Below, one piece after another: positions 22,701 through 35,623 of a stretch of DNA of 64,000 nucleotides. The DNA comes from Serendipita indica DSM 11827 (Eukaryota > Basidiomycota > Agaricomycetes > Sebacinales > Serendipitaceae). The notes beneath the pieces were generated by a model. That model saw only the letters and a program-made list of their open reading frames with translations, searched no databases and was not told where the DNA came from. The first letter of the stretch is position 1, and the number at the start of each line of letters is the position of its first letter. Both the position numbers and the translations under genes were made by a program. The stretch lies in the NCBI GenBank assembly GCA_910890315.1, contig CAJVGD010000005.1, forward strand, positions 1,860,001 through 1,924,000. The letters run 5' to 3'.

Positions 22701-25700
22701 ATGCGGTCAGGAAAGAACAGTGTACATACCGATACAATACGAAGATAGGTTTCGTATATGATCAGTGATATGGGTAGTCGAATGCTATGTCGACTCTGTT
22801 GTGCAACTTCTTCGAAGATGATAGACTTTTCCATGTCTAGGTCTGCAGCGCGAAGTGATCCTTGAAGCTGTAGATCAGGGAGATGTTGCTGAAGATCGGC
22901 GATGGAAGAAACGGCGAAGCACGACTTGGAGAGTGCTATTCCGCCACTCATGTGGTACAACTTTCGAAGGAACTTCATTGCGGCGTTATTTGCATTCAAG
23001 ATGAACGCCCGCGAGAAATTTTGCACAAAGTCGTATGGACACCGCTCCAGGAAAATCCGTAGCCATAGCAAGGGAATCTCCGAAGTTGAGGTGAATCCAG
23101 TACAGTCGAATATCACATCGTAAGGTTGATTATTCGACGCCAACGTCTTCAGATTTCGTGTTAGGCTGTTTCTTCTGTTTCCAACTCGAGCATACCTTGA
23201 AGATGTGCATAGTGAGAATATCCAGTTCAACGGTTTCCACGTTGATTCTGTGAAGTAATAAGGCGTAAACGGGACTATGTCCCTACAAAATGTCAGAATA
23301 GATAAAGTTTATACCAGGGACGTACCTGAGGCGTTGGCAAGGCGTAAAATAGATCACGCACGAGGTCCTTGGAGCGATGCTCATGGGTACGCATAAACTC
23401 TTGATAGAGCTGGTGTTGAGAGATCATGTCTTTGGATGGAGGAGGTATGGTGACCGGTTGACCCATTTCCACAAGCGTCGAGCATAAGTTGTCCCACGTC
23501 TGTTTTCCTGTTTGACTTGCTTCATCGTCCATCGACATTCTTGAGAATCCCAACAGTTCTTTGCCAACTTTGTCCGCAAATCGATGGAAAAAGCGGTGCA
23601 GGACGATAGCATCAGCTTCGTCGTAGGAGGAGCCATGCCATTCCTCTGCTTCCTCTTGATCATACTCGGGCAACGTCTGTAGGGTGATCAGCGAAAGAAA
23701 TATCGGTAGCCAAGGAAGCATACCACGACATCGGAGAGGAATTGAGTCACACGAAGAATATTTTCCTCTAGAAAGTCGTTGAGAATCATCATGAATTGCT
23801 CTCGTCCAAAGAGGACATTGTTCGCCAAGTTTTGGATGATCTTTGTGATGAGAAGCAATCCTCGACGGACGGGTGGCGGCGCAGATAGGTCGATAGTCTC
23901 TGGCGTAACAATAGAAGGGTTGATGAACCTTCATTCGGAGACTATGAGAAACAATACGGTTTGTCATATCTAAACGCACCGAAGGAACAAGAACCCGCCC
24001 ACAACTGCATATTTACTTTCCGGCCATTGTATAGAGCTGTTCAAAGTGAGATAGATGGCTACATATTCGACAGTGCGTACACTTTCTCCGCAATATGAGC
24101 GCAAATCTCGCGAACGAGCCTGCAAAGCGTAAGTTAATGGGCATGAAAGGAAACGGGGACGAACGGTGGCAGCAAAGCAACAGAATCTGTAATACGATCA
24201 AGGAACATTTGTGCCATGCGCTTGAGGTTGTTCAGATTGGCCGTCTTCTCTTCGTCGCTCAGGGTAGTCGAGTCAAAGTCCATGGTCGGATTCTGAGCCA
24301 TTTCTGCAAGGAGAGGTGCAATAATCATGCGAAGATAGCTGTATCCGTGTACCTTGGCGACACTGACAAGGAGTCGGGTGCACATTGTGTTTGCTCTAAA
24401 CAGCTCCGTAGGTCGTTCTAACAATGAATCAGTAACATATGTAGTAAGGGTAACGCTGCTTACCTGAGCGAGTCATCTCCTTGTCGATCAGTCCTCGAAG
24501 TAAAGAAACCAGGGTCGAGCGCGTATCAAAGATATTGATCATCACAGGCAGCATAATGTCGACTTCGTTCACCGGGCAGGTCTCGCACACAGCCAACGCC
24601 AGCAGCAGATCGCCACGAACCATCTGCAAAGTTTACTTAGTATGCACCGTGGGAGGCAAGACATTATTACCTCGCAAAGGCGCCTATTTCCAGGTCGAGG
24701 GACCATCGGTTCGACTCCATCAAATCGGGCTCCCTGCTTGAGAACACGGGTGAAGATGAGAATAAAAGTGGCTCGCATCCTTGGGTCGTCGTGATAGCCA
24801 AACGAGAGGCAATGTTTGATACCAGCGTCCATGTTTGCTGAGAGCATATTGGATATCCCGAGGATCGCAAGCTCCCGAACGCTCCCTTGCTCTTTGCTTC
24901 CCGGACCTACCGGCTTGCTGGCTGCCGAGCCACGGTCACTCAGTGCATCCTGGTAGAGCACTCAGCAAGGAGCCCGCGCAGAAGAGATACATACCTCTAC
25001 GGGAACCGTCCTTTCTAACGCAAGCACGAAAAAGTTGAGATACTTGCTGAACAGGCTCGAGATAGCCTGGCCAGACTCGAGTCCTCCAGAGCCATCCAAC
25101 GGTTGCAATCGAAGCCTGTCAAGCATGGTGGCCGCTGCCTGAATACAACTAAAGTCAAGGTCGGCTTGTAGCTTCAACATAGCGTCTCGCTCGTGCATTG
25201 GCCAGTCCATCTAGGCCTTGTAAGTGAACAGACAAGATGAGAACAAGGGACTGACGGATATAACGTTGACCCATTGGTGGATACTATCCAATAGCTGGTT
25301 TCGCATGGCGACGCTCTTCTTCAAGGCGAGGATATCTGACTTTGAAAACAATGAATTGCACAAATTGCAGAACTTGATTTTGATCCGGATCGTATTTAGA
25401 CTACTCGACCACGAGTTGAGGAATGCCGAGAGTTGAAGGACGATGTGTGTGACATCGACATTGAGCTGCGCTCCATCTGCGATAGTCTCGATCCTGTCGA
25501 ATATGAGCCTGAGAACGGATATTGCCTTTCATAGTGTGAGTATCGTTAGGCTGCTCAGTATGTCGCTGCACCCACCTGCTCAATCAGTATTGGCGTATTA
25601 GCCGGATTCCAGTCTGGTAACCGTCGGTCGAGTAGCCTTGACACGACGCTTTCAAGCGATCAGACATTGACTGTGGTAGGAAAGGCTGGGAATGCTCACC

Positions 25701-28700
25701 TGTCTAGTTGGAAGATAATCATCGAATAGAGCTTTGTCTGAGATTCCGAGCCTAGCGCTTCCTTGGCTACATCGCGGACAACTAGATCTTCATGCACGAG
25801 GAGCTCTACGAGCGAAGCGACGAAGTCTCGTAGGAGTTCTTCATAGTCACTCGCGCGTCGGAATCTCTCCGGCATTGGATCCGAGACAAAATATTGAAGC
25901 ATGGGTTGGAACGGTGCTATCACCTTGCCATAGGCAGACCTTTCCATGAAGACACCTCCAGAGAGTGCGGCGCACGCCAATGTCACGTTTTGCCATTCAA
26001 ACTTTTGATCCTTTGCGGCAAATAAATATCACTTCGAAAGCGCGTTAGGAGGAAATACGCACCTCTGGTGGAGAAGGATTAGTCTTAACGGCTGAGAGGT
26101 ATTTTTCCGTGATTTTAATCCAGCAGTCGTACATCTCGGCCCAAGCAATTACTTGAATCGCATTGGGTGTGTCCATGGAACGCATGATCTTCCTGCAACG
26201 CCGTTGGAAGGCCGCACGGCCAAGGATTGGCACACTCGGATCTCCAAGCGCCTGCATATTGTGCCTGGCTTTAGTGTATTCTTCGGTGCCTCTAAAGATA
26301 ATTTCTGGCACTTTAGACGGAAGAACCTCTGATAGAGAAAGTGCCCGAAGTGTCCTCGAGGCAAGAACGGCGATATCGAGTTGTGATGCCACAAGAGTAT
26401 GGATGCCAGATGCCACGGCGAGCGATCGCATCTGGACAATCGCTTCCTGTGACCAAGTGTCGCCTTCGACATCCAACAACTGTAATAAGGGGTAAGCGTT
26501 TGAATTCTACGTGATGATGCACGTACTCCAAGTTCCTTGCTCGAGACAACCATATTGATGAGTGAGAAATATGAGCGGAGACATTCTGTGTTCGAGCGAG
26601 ACATCATGGCCCCAGAAGCGGAAGCAATGATCACGCCGAGTCTAATGAACGTGAGAGGCTGAAAGAACTAGAATCATTCCTCACGTACCCAATTTGTTTG
26701 AGATGCTTCCTCGCGAGCGGGTAGATGGGCGCCAGAGGGTCCATCGTCATAACCCCAGTAGCCAATGTATGTATTGACTTTGCAACCGTGGCCTGGATAG
26801 TCGCATCCTGCTGAGGCGAGAGGAGAACGACGCAGTCGCAGATCACGTCCAACTCCGAGCGTTCTTGCATGTCGTGAAAGTAAAAGCTGACGTCCAATCG
26901 ATACAGCGTGAGAAGCGTCAATAACAGCAAGTTGCTGTCGCTATAGAAATCCGTTCCATACTTCTTCGCGGTCGGCTTGACGGCATTCCTCCCGTGCAAT
27001 TGGCGAAGAGATGGGTCTCTTTCCTGGTCCCTGAGGACGCCGACAAACACCGCGCGCACCGTCCGCGCAAAATTCTGACGGAGAGGAGCGATGGGAGGCT
27101 GCGTTTCGTACCGTGTAGCTTCAGAAACAAGTGTCACCAAGCATCGAATGACACAAGTCTTTACTGCGTCGGATTTAGAGGCCAAGCACACCGGGAACAC
27201 GCTCCGTATTGCCTCGGCGGCATTAAATCGAAAGATGGCCACCAAAATGTCAGCATAAAGGTTGACGTCGATAGGCTCCGACGACTCGTAAAAGGGCCTG
27301 ATCCCTTGAGGTGGTGTCATGATGCGACTCTATGCATGAGACATGAGTTTTGGTATCCGTATATAACAATAAACGTACCCTCAACTCGCTAGCTAGCTCT
27401 GGAGCCAAGGAGCGAAGCGCTGATTGATCAATTGACTTTGGGAGACACATTGCCGCCTTGCATAGATCGAGGAAACAGACCATTGCAATGTCTGATTGCT
27501 TCGAGTCCTTGAGTGATAGGGTTGATGACACGGTCGGTAAGTAGGCATTCGTCTACAAGTAATGAGATATGTCTAGAAAAGCAAGGTAGAATTGACTAAC
27601 CGCCCTACTGCCCGCGACATGTCCGGTCATTGCAACCTCAGACTGCCGTAATCGCTCAGGGCTAATTGCCAGCAACGCCGCCAATGTCGGCCAAATGATG
27701 CGCCTATTAGTGCTCAATGGTCCGGGGTCTTGCATCATTTGGTAAAGCGTATCAAACACACGTTCCGGAGCACCCTCCAGCTTTCGATGGGACGAGATGG
27801 TCTCTCCAAATTGCTCCGGAAATCCATTGATCCAGTTCCATATTGCGTTTCGTAGGGAGAGCGCAATCGAAGACTGCGCGTCGCGCTTCATGCTCACGAG
27901 AAGCGAAGATAATTCTTGGAAGAGTTCGACAAGGCGCTTTTGATCCATGGCGCAGTAGGACAGGAGCTTCATATCAGTATTATCATGATGCACCTCTTCG
28001 GATCCGCTTGCAAATATGCGTATCTTTTGCTGAATACGCGCAAAAACAACGGACCAGTTGGATGCGGAGATGAAGTAGATGATCTTGTTGATATATTTAG
28101 AGAGGAGTGCGTTGACCGAGGCCACCGTTGATGCGAGTATGGGGGAGCTAAATGTAACAATTCTCGACGAGGCGAATGCGCCGTTTGAGGACGGCACGAC
28201 CATTCCACCAATCGAGCCCGACCTCCTCGTCGTCGAACCAGTTTGCTTGCGATGGATGGATCCATTTCCAGTAAACGTCGGTTTCACGGCTGAAATGGGC
28301 GGACTCATGTGGTTTTCGATCGACTCGTAGTCATACAACGTGTCCGAGTGTATATGGCCCGAAGCTTTCGGTCGGTCCCCCCACGAGCCAGTCTGCTTCA
28401 TGAAGAGCACCATGACCGACATGGTATATCTCGCTACTTTGTCATCCAGGGGTGGAGGGTCAACCCATCCAGAGGCGGCTTCGGACGTGTCGCCACCCCT
28501 TGCGCCAACTGGAGAATGCGGTTGGCGCTCATTGATGTTGAGAATATCTTCTTTGTACGACTCCCACCGGAAATACATGGCAGACGCGAGGATTTTGGCG
28601 AGCAGGAGCTGAGATTGAAAGTATGCGAGGTCGTTTTCGCGATGGCCTGCCTCCTAGAGGAGTGATCAGTCACACATTAATCTTGTTCCGAGGGACATAC

Positions 28701-29205
28701 ACCATGCATCTTATCCAACATCTCGCAAAGCGTCCAGGTGATATGATCGAGGCGATGGCGCGCGAGATGGACGAGCGTCGTGACTGCCTGATTAAAAGCC
28801 TCGTCTTGCTCGAGAACAGTCACGGGTGTCCCAGAGTTGTACGGTAGCTGTCATCGTAGAAAAACGCAGTCAGCGGGGCATTTGGCGGCGTAAACGAGGT
28901 ACCTTTGTCTTTATACGGTTGATAATTGCAGAGATAATCTTCTCATGCGGTGCATTAGCGTTGAATGACGGCGGTGGGCCCGCAGGTTGTGGCCCGGCTG
29001 CTAAGCTATGGTCGATATTGAAGGCACGGGTGGACGACTCTGTCGCGCGATGGAGTGGACGAGCCATCGTGGACGGACCAGACTGCATCTGGAGAGTTGC
29101 GGACGACAGAGAGACACGGCGCGCAGGGCCTTTCCCAGCAAATGTCGACGCCAGGTTGACGGAGAGGGTCAAGGTCCTGAGCCACTGGGAACCCCGCAAA
29201 ATCAT
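19771..29205 (-). CDS. Neurofibromin/Ira-type Ras GTPase-activating protein
   Basis: A giant negative regulator of Ras, spread over at least sixteen exons with introns of about 50 nt. The RasGAP domain lies near 24.4-23.6 kb. It contains LFRANTM, where the Arg (codon near 24396) is the expected arginine finger, and across an intron FLFLRFINPSIVTPE, followed by RRGLLLITKIIQNLANNVLF. Downstream, about 23.2-22.7 kb, VIFDCTGFTSTSEIPLLW and SRAFILNANNAA match the Sec14-like segment that follows the GAP domain in NF1 and Ira1/2. The remaining N- and C-terminal regions are helical-repeat-like. Total length is about 2,600 residues, as in the family. The start is uncertain: the open frame reaches an ATG at 29205, but ATGs at 29088 or 29067 are equally possible. 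The stop is at 19771. Confidence 0.9.
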
Positions 29206-29244
29206 AAATCTATTCCGATATAGAGTACAGCAACGAAATCCTCC

Positions 29245-31115
29245 TTAGCATAAACAGATTCCAAAGATCACCAGGCTCGTAGTCACCAAGACCAAAAAGA
29301 GCCCAGCGTGTGCTCGGAGTCGAGCCCCGGCTTCCAGATACCAGGTATTGATGATCGTCTTGTTGTACACTTTGATGTAGTTGATACTCCACGTCGCATT
29401 CTAGCAGCAGTGAGCAGAAGTTTAGCCAACACGCAGCCTACGTACGACGAAGCTATTCGGGTTCGTTACTCGCTCTTCACACGTCCCGGGGCAACCGGCA
29501 GCTGCGTATCTGTCAAGTGGGTGAGCTTGCGCTGGTTGACATCGGACCGGAACTTACGATGTTCCAGCTAGAGCAAAAGGTCCCGAGGCGTCAGAAGCTA
29601 GCACAAGAATACATAAATACTTTACCCCAGTCACCTGTAATCCAGTGAGTTGATGCCAAGGTTCCAAGGCAAGTTACGCACCACAAAGAGTCGTATCTGG
29701 TGAAAGTCAGGTCAAATGAATCTCTAAAGTAAAACTACGCACCAAAAATAATCATGTTGTTCTTGAAATACTTGTCGATGTCGCATCCTGGGCGGGACTA
29801 AAACACTTAGCGTTTTGAGAGAGGAAGACGGTGCGACGATGCTCACAAGGGACGCCGAAGGCAATGGCCAGGTTGCCGGGTCTGGCAAACCCTCGAGGAT
29901 GTTGGATGGAATCGCGCTACGATAGAAGAACCCTATGAAAAGGAAGGTCAGGATGTGATTGTGCACATGACATGCTACTTACAAACATCGATGCTGTCCG
30001 AGTCCCATTTGACAGCATAAATGCCACCACCCTTTTCGTTGAAGGTCTGGCCGAACGATGCAATACTTTGGTCAACGATACCACATCCTGTAACCGAAGG
30101 TGAGTTGATGGCCATCCCAAAGGTCTTAAAAGGCATCACCCTTGTTGTAGTTGATCGACGCATCACAATTTAGACTTCCAGCATAGCCAGTATAGTTACC
30201 GGGGGACGTCAGATAGCATCCTTTGAACATGAGCGAGCTCTGCTTAGGCCCAAGAGAGGACTCGTACCGGGACTCGTATGCCAAGCTACTTGGTTCGAGG
30301 CATTACTGTGTACATTTTCAATGATATCGGTCTGTCGAACCGTTAAGGGAAGACTTGGGAAATGTGGGCAAGGCATACCTCGCCATCCGCTGGCCAGTTG
30401 AACCCCGTCATCCAGTACGCCGGCCATGTACCTTGGAGGGATCAGCGATTACTCTCCTACGACCTGTGTAGATAACCTACCGCATCCATATGGTGCCTGA
30501 GCGACATCGAGCAGAAATAGGCCATGGGTGTACAGAATCTTGGAATGAAGACGAACACTGAGACAAGGATCAGTTATGCATACAAGGCGACTAAAGTAAT
30601 GCACCTTTTCCGAAGCTTTCGTCGACTTGTCACCTCTTCCAATGTCAGGACAGTCTTGCTATCGACATGCATGTTTGCTCGTCCCTCGGGGGTGATGTAT
30701 GCCAAGCCTTCTGCAAAAGCGACATCCCGGTTCACATATCTAGAGGGTCAGAGTGAGCAGAAGTCCTCATCCTAGCGGAGAGAGCCTACTGAACAAGACC
30801 GCTATGGAGCATCGTTAGTAATCCCGTCTATTGATTCAAGTCGCACGCACTTTGTCGGATCTGGATACGCCCAAAACTCCCATCCACTACGCCCATTTAG
30901 CGCAAACAACATCGCCCAATCAGCCAAACTCACTCGAAAAACGTTGGTCCTTCATACGAATGTGCACTGACCCAGACAGTCTTGTTCACGGCTCTCTTGT
31001 GCAGCCTTGCTCGACCCGTGTTCCGCGGCACAATCGCCTTCCAATCGTAAGCTGCGACTGTTGAGGCTATCCAAAGCGTCGCCAGGACATGAAAGATCAT
31101 TAATCGTAAAGCCAT
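29245..31115 (-). CDS. GH16 beta-1,3(4)-glucanase-like protein with C-terminal membrane anchor
   Basis: A multi-exon secreted or membrane-bound glycoside hydrolase. The start MALRLMIFHVLATLWIASTVAA is a signal peptide. The catalytic signature is rebuilt across an intron near 30340-30390 as GETDIIEN (E-x-D-x-x-E), preceded by WPAYWMTGFNWPADG and followed by NQVAWHTSPG. Downstream family blocks are FGMAINSPSVTGCG, KGGGIYAVKWDSDSI, YRSAIPSNI and CDIDKYFKN. The last exon encodes SINYIKVYN, then a 20-residue hydrophobic segment (GLFLVLVTTSLVIFG) ending ICLC before TAA at 29245. The substrate is likely beta-1,3 or mixed-linkage glucan. Anchoring would suit cell-wall remodelling rather than a diffusible degradative enzyme. 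Exact exon borders were not all resolved. Confidence 0.85.
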
Positions 31116-31450
31116 GGAGAATTATAGCGCTGATATGGCCGTCGACGTCCTCGTGGTAGGAGCGAAAAAGCGAAAGCCTGCAAACGGCGTGGCCCTTGGC
31201 GTTATGGAATCCGCAAGTTTAACTTGGCGATGAGGATGCATCAATCGAAGCATATTAGTGGAATTTCGGGTTATTCCTAATTTCTAATCAGGCATGCGTT
31301 TGATCCAAAATTCTTGATCCCCTACGCCACCCTGTTCACAAGTGGATAAACGTGGTCTGGCCGTTTACAGACCTCTAAACATTCGTATTTAACATTAATA
31401 CGTTCCTCTACTACTTTGGACGCGTAATTGGACGCGTCAAGTGGAGAGAA
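31116..31450. promoter_or_regulatory. 335-bp divergent promoter region
   Basis: Separates the GH16 gene (minus) from the Ecm11-like gene (plus). AT-rich. Direct GGACGCGT / GGACGCGTC copies lie near 31418 and 31430, possible MluI-box-like (ACGCGT) elements. In yeasts ACGCGT marks G1/S genes. The link here is a guess. Confidence 0.35.
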
Positions 31451-32637
31451 CATGGATCCAGCACGGTCAGTCAAAATCCCAGAGTCACTGTAGAGATGTT
31501 AACGTGGGCAGCTCGTCTAGTTCTTTGTATGGAACAACTCCAGACGGCATTCGTCTCTCCTTCTCCTCGCTCCCCGATAGCTCGCCCTCGCCCGTTCAGC
31601 CTCCAGAGAAAAGGAAGGCGTTTACTGCAGCTTCTGTTTATAGATATTCATCTAGATCTTCGATGCCTCCTCCTTCCATCCCGGGAAAGGCAATAGGCCG
31701 AGTAACTTCTAGTCCTTCCAGCTCTTCGTTCAATCCTTCGCTTTCTGAATCCCCTCATAATGTGATCAAATTGCCCCCTAGTTCCTTAGAATATCCACCT
31801 ACGAGTCCCACGAGCCCTGTCTGGCAGCGCAACCGAAAGTTGCCCACGGCTCCTGTCAATCAAGTTGGTGATGATGAATTTATGCAAGACATTGCAAACG
31901 TTACGCCGTCACAATCCCAATATGATATCGAATCGCCTCCGCTTCCACACAGAGCTCGACGTCACAAGCGGCAGGCCTCTAAAACGTGCAAAGCAAACTT
32001 CTACTCATATTTCCGGCGAATACGATCTTCTTTCGAAGCACGGCACGGCATTCTCCGATATTCAATACTCCGCGCCCACCGACGAATCCGATGGGGCCCA
32101 TACCGAATTTGCGACGGACTCGGCATCTGTTATTCGCTCGCTGTTCCGAACTTGCCAAAATGATAAGCCCGAAGGCTCGGTTGACGTACTGACGATTCCC
32201 GACGCTACTCAGACGCAGCAATACGAAGGTCATAGAAGGCACTGGGCGGATTGCTCGATGGACCAATGGAAGCAAGACGGAAAAGGTAATGCCTCTGATT
32301 GAAACGCATTTGACTTGACGCCGTGTCAGAGCTTTATGCCGCATTCGAACAGGTCCTTGAACGAATAACCGTTGGACTCGAGTGAGTTTCTACCGCTCTT
32401 TTGTGTTGTTACACAAAAACTTAACCGGTTAGGGATGACATGAACTCTATTCAGTCCCTGAAAGTTCTTCTTGATGCTCACCATCATTTCCTCGCTCGCC
32501 GTGACAGCACACTCGTGGATGTGAAAAAGCTGATACTCGGGGTCGCGGTGTCTGGACGGATGACAAACCGGCACTTTGAAGGCGGTAAGGCTCGACTTGT
32601 CTGGGTTTGGGGGAATAAACTAACATGAGCAGTCTGA
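31451..32637 (+). CDS. Possible Ecm11-like protein (tentative)
   Basis: Exons inferred: 31451-31464 (MDPAR), then from 31492, a frame switch by an intron ending near 31953, and later exons starting near 32328 and 32433. The N-terminal 140 residues are Ser/Pro-rich and disordered, followed by a basic GRPLKRAKQ stretch, a likely nuclear signal. The C-terminal 90 residues (WADCSMDQWKQDGK, AAFEQVLERI, LLDAHHHFLARRDSTL) form a helix pair that resembles the Ecm11 C-terminal domain, known from yeast as a synaptonemal-complex central-element protein. The resemblance is by eye and weak. The exact splice joining the two halves is unresolved (one option is a donor at 31868). The stop is either 32628 or, with a last intron, 32637. 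Confidence 0.45.
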
Positions 32638-33882
32638 CCTTTGTTTCGGGTAGGGATACGTGCCCCGTTAGCTACAATGAACAAGAGACGCGATCGTCGC
32701 CACCGAAGAGAACCTCCGGCTTCTAAGAAAACCCATGAAATGGCGGGAGGGCTGGTCGATGGAACATTCAAGTTATTTCAGTGGGGTTTGGACCACTAGG
32801 ACAAGTATTTTCGATCCATGGAAACACAACGGGCCACTCCGTTGGCCGTGAGGATCGATCGTAGCGGCCATAGTAAAGGTATTTGCAATCAGGTGTTTCA
32901 TCATGAATGGCGGCTGATTTATTTACCATGACTGAGTGTAGTAAACATGCCATCTTCAATTGGGGTAACGAACTACATACGTCGACTCTTTCCAGCAAGT
33001 GGCTGTTCGCCTTTGGGCTCACTCCCGTGCCCTGATCTGCATAGAAGACTCTTCTCGGGGTGATGGAATCTGGATACGATTTGACTGACGTGTTGGCATA
33101 GGCGCGTATACAAGAGCCTTTATGGTTAGCCTCAATAATGGCAATGATGGCGTTCTGATTGGACTATTCAAGTTTCTTGTCGGGCCTCGACAAGCTTCTT
33201 TCTGAGCAACGATCGGTGCGGTAACAATATGCGACGTGTGTGGATCATTTGGCAATTCGTAACGCAGTCCCCCTCGCGTCGACGGAGTGGCGCTCAAAAT
33301 CTACGACCCTGACATCAGCTGTTGCATGTTCTTAGTTCAGATGACACGACACTTACAAGTTGACGATTTCCCTTGCGGGTTATCCACCACCGAAAATCAT
33401 TGATTCTTGGCCCTCATGGTATGTATGTGCCGTATTCATTCCAGAGATCAAAAGCTGGAGATAGAAGTTTGGCCGTTATTCGCGGAATAACCCGTTTGCT
33501 TCGGTGCGCCATAATCCAATGTCTGCGAGGGCTCCTTCCACGATTATCGTCACTCACTTTCTGGGTGTTATGCCATCACCTCGGTAAGAATTTTGGACCG
33601 ACTCGCACGACCAGAGCTCCGCTAGGTTCTTGCGAGAGGCCTGCTCTCGGGATGGATCTACACTCGTCCTGAGCCGAAACTGCCGTATGGAGATTTTGAG
33701 GTAGACACCCAACGTCAGGCGATGCTGGGCTCCTTCAAACCCTGCGTTTTGCCTGATCTCATTCGATAAATTGGACCCGCTTTTCTCAACGTCAAGTTTC
33801 AGACCCTAGATGTCCGGCTGTCAAATGCAATTGATATGTTCGGCCGTCTAAGAACAGAGTTTGTCATTCCCCCCTCCGAACG
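32638..33882. other. Gene-poor stretch with possible minus-strand coding fragments
   Basis: About 1.2 kb. The minus strand has open pieces around 33019-33297 and 32768-33022 (for example CKYLYYGRYDRSS) and near 33600 (PSGALVVRVGPKF) that look more protein-like than chance, with possible introns between. I could not assemble a convincing gene or name a family. It may be a decayed or multi-exon hypothetical gene. Confidence 0.3.
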
Positions 33883-33889
33883 TATAAAG
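33883..33889 (+). promoter_or_regulatory. TATA box of zinc-finger gene D
   Basis: TATAAAG about 45 bp before the start codon at 33931. Confidence 0.6.
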
Positions 33890-33930
33890 ACTCGCGTCTG
33901 TTGAGGGGTTGTCAATCATCTCATCCCCAG

Positions 33931-35623
33931 ATGAATCCTCAAGACGAATACGACGCGTACTACGCCACAGGTAGATTATAAACCCTCTATGATAACTTCT
34001 ACTCATGCTTTGCGCCCAGCTAGTCGCCCGAGTACCGGTCACGCATCCTCGACGCAATCCTTTCCGCCATCTCCGGCGATGACGATGAGGGACGAACACC
34101 TTTATCATGCAAACTTTCATCACACTCAGAGAAACGTCTCTGCTCCTGGGTATATGGCCCCACAGACGACCTCGTTTAGTTCGCTCGCCGTTGGTCCCGC
34201 GCCGAGCGCTTCTACCCAGGCATTTCGTGAGTGCCGTGCTACCGCCCAGCAACGCCGATACCCTAACTCTCTGTCGGCAATTTTTCCACTCTCAGCACCC
34301 CAAATGAATCTTCATCAGCCGTATTCGCACACGCCGTCACTCGCTTCTCCTTCGACGTCCTCAACCTATTCTTCCGGCCGTTACGATGCTTCATATAACA
34401 TGTCACCCCAGAGTCCCACCGGCTTGTATCATTATCATACACGTCATGATGTTGACTCTTCGCTGCCTCCGACTGTCTGGCCGATTCCCATCTCGGGTCA
34501 CTTGAACTCTGGGCAGGGAGTGCAGACGAATGCGTCGCAAGATGCCTCGAAAAACGATCCTGGTGCGTTGCAATCCCGGCACCTCCTCTCTTCGTCCCAT
34601 CCAGCGAGCCGCTCATCCTCCTCCAATCCACCCCCACGACCGCCTCGCGGTGCAGTGAATCCACAGTATGTCGTTCGCAATCGCAGTGGGGACTCGAGCA
34701 CACCTTCACCATCGGCCTCGCTTGGTGGATCGTACGCCTGGATCGACCACCGTCCAGCGGGTCCCAGTATGCCTGTTCAGGTAGCTGGGACGACGGCGGG
34801 CGGACGCTCTTCATTCACACACAACGCGGATATGTACGAAGATCCGTCGATGCAGTCCATTCAACGAGCACCCCAACAGCAGATTATAGAGTCGCAGTCG
34901 AGACAGGTCCAGCTTGCACCCCTATGCGGTCCAGAAGATATGCTCGAACATTTCCCGCTGTCGACAGAGATTCACCAACGGTTCCGTGTAGAGTTACTCA
35001 AGGTTATCAATGCCGTGTGGCGAAGAGCGAACCAAAAGGAGCCAGACCCGTCGTTGCTGCTGCAGTTTACGTCCAAAATCGAGGAAAACGGGTTTGAGAA
35101 GTATAGGTGCTTGTTCTGGTCGGAAGGATCAGAGTGTGGCAAGAATATTCCCCGGTATGTGAATGTCTGGTTGGTGGACGGGATGCTATTGGCTAAACTG
35201 TAACGCGTGTTTTGACAGGTCGGATCGCATGCTCGAGCACCTGAGGTTGGCATTCGGAATACATGATCGTGACCCAAATGCTGATCGGTTTTGCAGACGA
35301 CATGTTGGGGTGCGACCGTGGTTGTGCGACTGCAACTCGGATGGATGGTGCGAAGACTCTTAAGCGATACGCGTGTTACTGATGCATAGTTGGTATGTAG
35401 TCCAGGCGTATTTCCCTCAAAGTCGGCCATGTACCAACACCAGAAGAACGTGGAGCCGGTTCAGTGTCAGCGATGGTGAGCCGAATACCTAGCCATTGTG
35501 CAAACCACAACATGAGCTCGACTGACTGTGTGCAGTGGAGCACAGGTTCTCCGACAGAATCTCGCACGGCATTGGCGGGCGCAGCGATGCCAACGACCAG
35601 AGGACGGGGTGACTGAGACATGA
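33931..35623 (+). CDS. Multi-finger zinc-finger protein D (novel family)
   Basis: Starts MNPQDEYDAYYA. Introns: 33971-34019, one near 34228-34298, one near 35155-35219, a 51-nt intron near 35246-35296, then two near 35347-35400 and 35466-35540. The first 310 residues are Ser/Pro/Thr-rich and disordered. Then come a helix (LLKVINAVWRRANQKEPD) and the zinc-binding region: YRCLFW-x4-EC-x5, R-SDR-x3-H-L-x2-H-x3-RPW-L-C-x-C. After introns each falling inside a TG|T cysteine codon follow VFPSKSAMYQHQKN, QCQRC and a C2H2-like GAQVLRQNLARHW with a final RC. The reading through the last two introns was chosen because it lines up residue for residue with gene E. The protein may bind nucleic acid; this is an inference. 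Confidence 0.7.
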
